Positions 60,265 through 64,000 of a DNA stretch of 64,000 nt are shown here, piece by piece. Source of the DNA: Asaccharospora irregularis DSM 2635 (GTDB lineage: Bacteria; Bacillota; Clostridia; Peptostreptococcales; Peptostreptococcaceae); NCBI RefSeq assembly GCF_900129815.1, contig NZ_FQWX01000013.1, positions 1 through 64,000 of the forward strand, written 5' to 3'. The notes under the pieces were generated by a model. That model did not search any database. It saw only the letters and a program-made list of their open reading frames with translations, and was not told the origin of the DNA. The position numbers and the translations under genes were made by a program. Position 1 is the stretch's first letter; the number at the start of each line of letters is the position of its first letter.

Positions 60265-61272
60265 TCTTTCTATAACACTTTCTCTGTCTATAATCTTATA
60301 TGGCAATTCCACTTTTTTATTATCTAATATTTCCTTATTTATTAATTTTATTACCATTCTTATAGCTACAGCTCCCATATCATATAGAGGTTGATGAACA
60401 GTAGTTAATTTAGGCTTATACATTTTTGCAATCTTAACATCATTGAATCCTGCTACTGATATATCTTCTGGAACCCTATATCCTGCATCACATATAGCAT
60501 TAATTGCACCTATAGCAGCCTCATCACCTGTAACAAATGCAGCATGAGGTATTATTCCTTCATCTAATAATTCCTTCATACTTTGGTAACCATTTTCATA
60601 TTCTGTTCCACCATATTTAATAAGATTTTTATCTAGTTTTATATTATTTTGTTCAAGTGCTTCTTCATAACCTGCTAGTCTTTCCATTTCTAAGATAGTA
60701 TCATCTTTGCTTGTCATTATAAAAGCTATTTTTTCGTGGCCCTTATCTATTAGATACTTTGTCATATCAAAAGTTGCCTTTTTGTTGCTAGTACTAACCG
60801 TATATATATCATAATCCCTAGCCGTTTTACTTATATATGTAGCAGGTATACCGCAGTTTTGCATATAGTTTATATGCTCTTGTTCTACTATCCAAGATAT
60901 CATGACTATTCCTTCTACTTGTTTTGCTCTAAGTAGATTTATACTTTTTAACTCTTGTTCTTTATCAGAGTATGTATTTGCTAAAAGTATATCATAGTCA
61001 TACATCTTAGCAACTTCCTCTATACCATTTAAAATTTCGTTTACAAATGAATCCGACACCTCTGGCACTATAACTCCTATTAACTGGCTTTTCTTAGTTA
61101 CTAAGCTTCTAGCAAGTGGATTTGGTATGTATCCCGTTTCCTTTATAACATCTAAAACCTTTTGTTTTACTTCGTCCGTTACTGGTTTTGAGTCATTTAT
61201 AACTCTTGATACAGTAGATATAGAAACTCCTGCTTGTTTTGCAACATCTTTTATTGTTATGTTATTTTTCAA
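60259..61272 (-). CDS. ccpA: CcpA-like LacI-family regulator
   Basis: 337 residues. LacI helix-turn-helix ITIKDVAKQAGVSISTVSRV and hinge GYIPNPLARSL, then a periplasmic-binding-like domain (LIGVIVPEVSDSFVNEILNG, GFNDVKIAKMYKPKLTTVHQ). The hinge and the GFNDV and TTVHQP segments are as in CcpA, and ccpA lies near cdeC in C. difficile. The frame to TTG 61278 leaves three bases to AGGAGG; TTG 61272 leaves nine and gives MKNNITIKDVA. It should mediate catabolite repression with HPr. Confidence 0.82.
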   Translation of the reverse strand: MKNNITIKDVAKQAGVSISTVSRVINDSKPVTDEVKQKVLDVIKETGYIPNPLARSLVTKKSQLIGVIVPEVSDSFVNEILNGIEEVAKMYDYDILLANTYSDKEQELKSINLLRAKQVEGIVMISWIVEQEHINYMQNCGIPATYISKTARDYDIYTVSTSNKKATFDMTKYLIDKGHEKIAFIMTSKDDTILEMERLAGYEEALEQNNIKLDKNLIKYGGTEYENGYQSMKELLDEGIIPHAAFVTGDEAAIGAINAICDAGYRVPEDISVAGFNDVKIAKMYKPKLTTVHQPLYDMGAVAIRMVIKLINKEILDNKKVELPYKIIDRESVIERK

Positions 61273-61278
61273 GTACAA

Positions 61279-61511
61279 TTTCCTCCTTCTATTAATTCCT
61301 ATTTGTATTTTAACTTTTATCTATTTAATATAAAACTAGTTATCTGTTAAGTAAAATTATATTTTACCATAAATTTATATTCATATAAATACTATATAGA
61401 TTATATTCTTTATTTTTTATAGAAATATACGTTTATCCTCTTCTTAATTATATCCTTTATATTAATTTGTAAACTTTTTATATTAATTTATATATATCAC
61501 AAAAAACAATA
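61279..61511. other. Gap upstream of ccpA and the small-protein cluster
   Basis: AT-rich shared upstream region of ccpA (leftward) and the first small membrane protein gene (rightward). No gene seen. Promoter-like motif for the latter listed separately. Confidence 0.5.
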
Positions 61512-61538
61512 ACAATTTTTTATCTACTGCATACTATA
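61512..61538 (+). promoter_or_regulatory. Candidate mother-cell (SigK-like) promoter
   Basis: AC at 61512, 16 bases, then CATACTATA at 61530, matching the usual AC-N16-CATANNNTA form of SigK promoters. The ATG is 69 bases further on. Confidence 0.45.
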
Positions 61539-61606
61539 TTATGGGAATATTACACGACAACTTTGTACTTACATAAATAATTCATTATTAAAGGGGGATT
61601 TTTTTT

Positions 61607-61828
61607 ATGAATAATAAGTTTGGAAGGGTTTTTGACTGTTTCGGTAACAGTGGTTGGTGGATTATAGTTTTATTCTTTTTATTCTTGGCATTTCAAGAAT
61701 GCTGGAATGAAATATGTATAACTGATTGGATTCCTTTTTTAATACTACTATTAATAGTGTGTTCATGTTCTAGTGGATTTGACGGAAGCTGCGGATGTTT
61801 TGATAACAATTATGATTGCGGTTGCTAG
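61607..61828 (+). CDS. Small two-helix membrane protein with Cys-rich tail, member A
   Basis: 73 residues. Short N-terminus with FGRVFDCFG, Trp pair, helix one (IIVLFFLFLAF), acidic turn (ECWNEICITDW), helix two (IPFLILLLIVCSC) and a tail with Cys and Asp (DGSCGCFDNNYDCGC). Same design as four neighbours. AAAGGGGGA precedes ATG 61607. No named family that I am sure of; the location beside ccpA/cdeC suggests a spore-coat or exosporium protein. Confidence 0.75.
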   Translation: MNNKFGRVFDCFGNSGWWIIVLFFLFLAFQECWNEICITDWIPFLILLLIVCSCSSGFDGSCGCFDNNYDCGC

Positions 61829-61893
61829 TATAAAAATCACTAAAAAAATTTTCATAACAGGTACGAAAGTATTATCAAAATTCACTTAACTAG

Positions 61894-61902
61894 CATAGTA
61901 TA
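61894..61902 (+). promoter_or_regulatory. CATAGTATA motif before member B
   Basis: Matches the SigK -10 pattern CATANNNTA, 52 bases before ATG 61954. A good -35 AC at the right distance is not seen. Confidence 0.3.
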
Positions 61903-61953
61903 TCTTAAGAGCGAAAGCTCAATAAATTAAATATCAACAGGAGGTAACGTACT

Positions 61954-62133
61954 ATGCTAGATAGATTTTTCGGTGATGATGGATTTTTTGGAGCAGGAGC
62001 ATGGTGGATAATAGTATTATTCTTCTTATTCCTAGCTTTTGGTGAGAGTTGGGTAGACATAGACATAATGGCTTGGATACCTTTCTTGATAATATTATTA
62101 ATACTTTGTAGCTGTGGTGGATGTTTAGATTAG
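61954..62133 (+). CDS. Small two-helix membrane protein with Cys-rich tail, member B (59 residues)
   Basis: ATG 61954 follows AGGAGG at 61939; stop TAG 62131-62133. The protein starts MLDRFFGDDGFFGAGAWW, has two membrane helices with an ESWVDIDIMAW turn, and ends CSCGGCLD. It is almost identical to member C over its first 50 residues, also at the DNA level, so the two arose by a recent duplication. Its 59 codons put it below common gene-length cutoffs. Confidence 0.85.
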   Translation: MLDRFFGDDGFFGAGAWWIIVLFFLFLAFGESWVDIDIMAWIPFLIILLILCSCGGCLD

Positions 62134-62250
62134 GGTAACAAAATATATATAATCTCATATAATATAACATACTAAAAGTATTTTAACTAATCATCAGTTA
62201 AGGGTTAGAACTATAATTTAAATCAATTTTATTAAGGGGAGGACTTAATT

Positions 62251-62451
62251 ATGCTAAGTAGATTTTTTGGTGAAGATGGATTCTTCGGAGCAGGAGCATG
62301 GTGGATAATAGTATTATTCTTCTTATTCCTAGCTTTCGGTGAAAGTTGGGTAGACATAGATATAATGGCTTGGATACCTTTCTTAATATTATTATTAATA
62401 ACTTGTTCATGCGCTGGATTCTTTGAAGATGACGGATGTGGATGCTGCTAA
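62251..62451 (+). CDS. Small two-helix membrane protein with Cys-rich tail, member C
   Basis: 66 residues, starting MLSRFFGEDGFFGAGAWW. Helices, turn and sequence as in member B, but the tail is longer and more Cys/Asp-rich (FFEDDGCGCC). The difference is confined to the C-terminus, so tail variation after duplication is likely. AAGGGGAGG precedes the ATG. Confidence 0.82.
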   Translation: MLSRFFGEDGFFGAGAWWIIVLFFLFLAFGESWVDIDIMAWIPFLILLLITCSCAGFFEDDGCGCC

Positions 62452-62483
62452 TATATAAATATATCTAAGATTAGTAGATATTC

Positions 62484-62521
62484 AAAAGGTGTTGGTTATA
62501 TTCCAACACCTTTTGTTTTTT
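62484..62521 (+). terminator. Terminator after member C
   Basis: AAAAGGTGTTGG and CCAACACCTTTT pair with a seven-base loop, then a T-run. Confidence 0.9.
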
Positions 62522-62527
62522 TATATA

Positions 62528-62590
62528 ATAATGGAACTAAAGAATAGGCAATTAAAAATCTTTGCCTATCCCCTAGTTCCATTATTTTTT
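62528..62590. terminator. Long hairpin after member D
   Basis: ATGGAACTA...AATAGGCAA pairs with TTGCCTAT...TAGTTCCAT over an interrupted stem. The T-run follows on the plus strand; on the minus strand it sits behind the stop at 62614 and probably ends that gene too. Confidence 0.6.
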
Positions 62591-62613
62591 AACTAATTGT
62601 TTATATACTATAA

Positions 62614-62829
62614 TTAGCAACAACAACCATCATCAAAGCTAGTTAAAAGAAGTATTATTAGTACTATCCATATTAATGCCATGTCATCACAAAATAGCCA
62701 CTGTATTATATCTTCTCCTAGTGCAAGAATTGCCACTATTATAATTAGCACTATGAACCCAGGCCCAAATAGATCTTTGTTGCATGGTCCACATCCAAAA
62801 AATCTTGACAGTTTATTCTCATTTGACAT
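62614..62829 (-). CDS. Small two-helix membrane protein with Cys-rich tail, member D
   Basis: 71 residues. KLSRFFGCGPCNKDLFGPG replaces the usual start and carries two extra Cys. Helix one (FIVLIIIVAILAL), acidic turn with Trp (GEDIIQWLFCDD), helix two and the tail DDGCCC. It runs opposite to A-C and diverges from them, but the SRFFG and DDGCCC ends identify it as family. GGGGGC precedes the ATG. Confidence 0.78.
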   Translation of the reverse strand: MSNENKLSRFFGCGPCNKDLFGPGFIVLIIIVAILALGEDIIQWLFCDDMALIWIVLIILLLTSFDDGCCC

Positions 62830-62972
62830 ATTTTTAGCCCCCTTATTTATTTTTTAGGTGTTTATTCTCCTATTTACTACATATTATGTAAATATAGTAA
62901 AAATGTTCCTGGATTTGTCCACATTTGACTTCTATAAATAAAGTTTATTCTTCTAAACTAATCTATTAACTC

Positions 62973-63006
62973 AAAAAAAAAGAAACCCCACAGGTCTCTT
63001 TTTTTG
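62973..63006 (-). terminator. Terminator of member E
   Basis: On the minus strand AAAAAAAGAGACC, TGTGG, GGTTTCTTTTTTTTT. Short stem with long A/T arms. Confidence 0.75.
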
Positions 63007-63036
63007 GATTAAGTTTTTATTATATAGATAGATCTA

Positions 63037-63240
63037 CTAGCAACAACAATCATCGAAATTAAATAATAATAATATCACTAATATAACCCATACCCAGGCG
63101 TTTTCATCTTCCAAGAAAACTTCTAAAATATCTGTACATAATAGCAAGAATACTATGACTATTACTACCAACATCTTATTACCAAAAAGGCCATCATCTC
63201 CCCCCAAGAAACGTGATAAAGTATCTTCTAGTTTTGCCAT
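63037..63240 (-). CDS. Small two-helix membrane protein with Cys-rich tail, member E
   Basis: 67 residues. TLSRFLGGDDGLFG at the start, helix one, acidic turn (TDILEVFLEDENAW), helix two, and the tail FNFDDCCC. The overall plan equals member D. GGGGGGAAGG precedes the ATG at 63240. Confidence 0.78.
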   Translation of the reverse strand: MAKLEDTLSRFLGGDDGLFGNKMLVVIVIVFLLLCTDILEVFLEDENAWVWVILVILLLFNFDDCCC

Positions 63241-63284
63241 GACCTTCCCCCCTCAAATCTTATTTAGTCAAAATTTATCCTTAA

Positions 63285-63767
63285 CTAAATATATGCTTTA
63301 TTAAATAAATAAGTTACCTCTAACCCCTTAGCTTGTTGTGTACGAACTTGCCTATTAGATGGTCTGGATAGAATAGAAACAAATTTTTTATTTATTAATC
63401 CCTCTAATTCATCATCACCTAATTTACTATATAGATTAAAGTCATTTAAATATTTATCTTCATTCTTAGATATAGTCTTTATCAAACTATCTATAGATTT
63501 AATTTTGTATTCCTTATAATCACATACTAAAAATGATGTTTTACTACTTTTTATACCATCCTTAATTTTAACCAATCTATCTACATACTCTTTTTTATTT
63601 TTATCTATTTCTGAACTATTTTTTATTACCTCTTCTGAGATTATATTAATTTCCATAACATAATCCTCCATCTTTTGCATATCCAAAGTTATTGAGTTAT
63701 AATAAAAATTCACCAGCACTACTAAAGTAACACATATAGATGATACTAATAGTCCTACATACTTCAT
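63285..63767 (-). CDS. Membrane-anchored protein of unknown function
   Basis: 160 residues from ATG 63767 (AGGAGG six bases before); the frame to 63842 lacks a site. One N-terminal helix (MKYVGLLVSSICVTLVVLVN), then a charged helical, probably coiled-coil exterior part with Lys/Glu/Ile, ending with a Thr/Gln/Arg stretch. No family recognised. Confidence 0.65.
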   Translation of the reverse strand: MKYVGLLVSSICVTLVVLVNFYYNSITLDMQKMEDYVMEINIISEEVIKNSSEIDKNKKEYVDRLVKIKDGIKSSKTSFLVCDYKEYKIKSIDSLIKTISKNEDKYLNDFNLYSKLGDDELEGLINKKFVSILSRPSNRQVRTQQAKGLEVTYLFNKAYI

Positions 63768-63915
63768 AACATTCCTCCTAAGTTTATTTATTAATATATT
63801 AAATTTATATTCATTTCTTAAAAAAATATTACTTTTTACCAATTGGATATTGAAAATTATTTAATATTATATTAAACTACAATTAAAATTACTTAACTGC
63901 TTTAGGAGGATTAAT

Positions 63916-64000
63916 ATGTTTGAAAGAATCAAAGAAATAATAGCAGAACAATTAGGATTAGACAATTTAGATGAGATAACTTTAGAAACATCTCTAATAG
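63916..64000 (+). CDS. acpP: Acyl carrier protein, cut by the window edge
   Basis: The first 28 residues begin MFERIKEIIAEQLGLDNLDE and continue ITLETSLI, the classical ACP N-terminus before the phosphopantetheine Ser (DSLD), which lies outside the window. AGGAGG is eight bases before ATG 63916. Confidence 0.85.
   Translation, partial: MFERIKEIIAEQLGLDNLDEITLETSLI

Noticed and set aside
61952-62170. Minus-strand 72-residue frame across member B
   Set aside because: No ribosome-binding site, and the plus-strand frame is supported by a paralog and AGGAGG.

Overview
The window is AT-rich, low-GC Gram-positive DNA with clostridial gene content: an Rnf complex, sporulation proteins, a flavodiiron protein and strong AGGAGG/AGGGGG ribosome-binding sites. 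The set rnfCDGEAB, maf-radC-mreBCD-pbp2-minCDE-rodA, polA-coaE-slt, ccpA and a CdeC-like exosporium protein resembles, from memory, the arrangement in Clostridioides difficile. The window is therefore most likely from a spore-forming member of the Peptostreptococcaceae. This is inference; no database was searched.

Layout. 1-187 is the tail of an IS110-type transposase. 700-1617 is RNase Z, followed by a tandemly duplicated terminator. 1844-8850 (minus) holds RNA, ribosome and GTPase housekeeping genes: yhbY, obg, rpmA-prp-rplU with a likely L21 leader, RNase G, and a radical-SAM pair. 9289-10482 (plus) is a flavodiiron protein. 10680-20695 (minus) is the cell-shape and division operon maf-radC-mreBCD-pbp2-minCDE-rodA. 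20945-26051 (minus) is the six-gene Rnf operon. 26221-36745 (minus) holds a SPOR-like membrane protein, an SH3b/NlpC hydrolase, a VOC protein, an EEP-family protein whose N-terminus lies upstream of any usual start codon, a metallochaperone, a peptide-binding lipoprotein, a lytic transglycosylase, coaE and polA. A tRNA-Leu(CAA) follows at 37006.

The second half is more accessory. It has a MATE transporter next to an unusual two-gene unit: a SPASM-type protein that seems to have lost its radical-SAM cysteines, plus an unlisted 40-residue peptide gene. Next come a TetR/MMPL/LxxG-repeat export cassette with a very clear operator-promoter, an ABC exporter, a LysR regulator, an M18 aminopeptidase and a MocR-type regulator.

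From about 53.9 kb to the end the content looks sporulation-related: a SpoVB-like flippase, a CdeC-like Cys/His-rich exosporium protein between two proteins that look beta-propeller-like, a 6S RNA, a strongly charge-segregated protein, CcpA, and a cluster of five small two-helix membrane proteins with Cys-rich tails. Two of the five are recent tandem duplicates, and one is a 59-residue gene below the usual length cutoff. The window ends inside acpP.

Many genes start at TTG or GTG placed by strong Shine-Dalgarno sequences, so several starts given here are shorter than the longest open frame.
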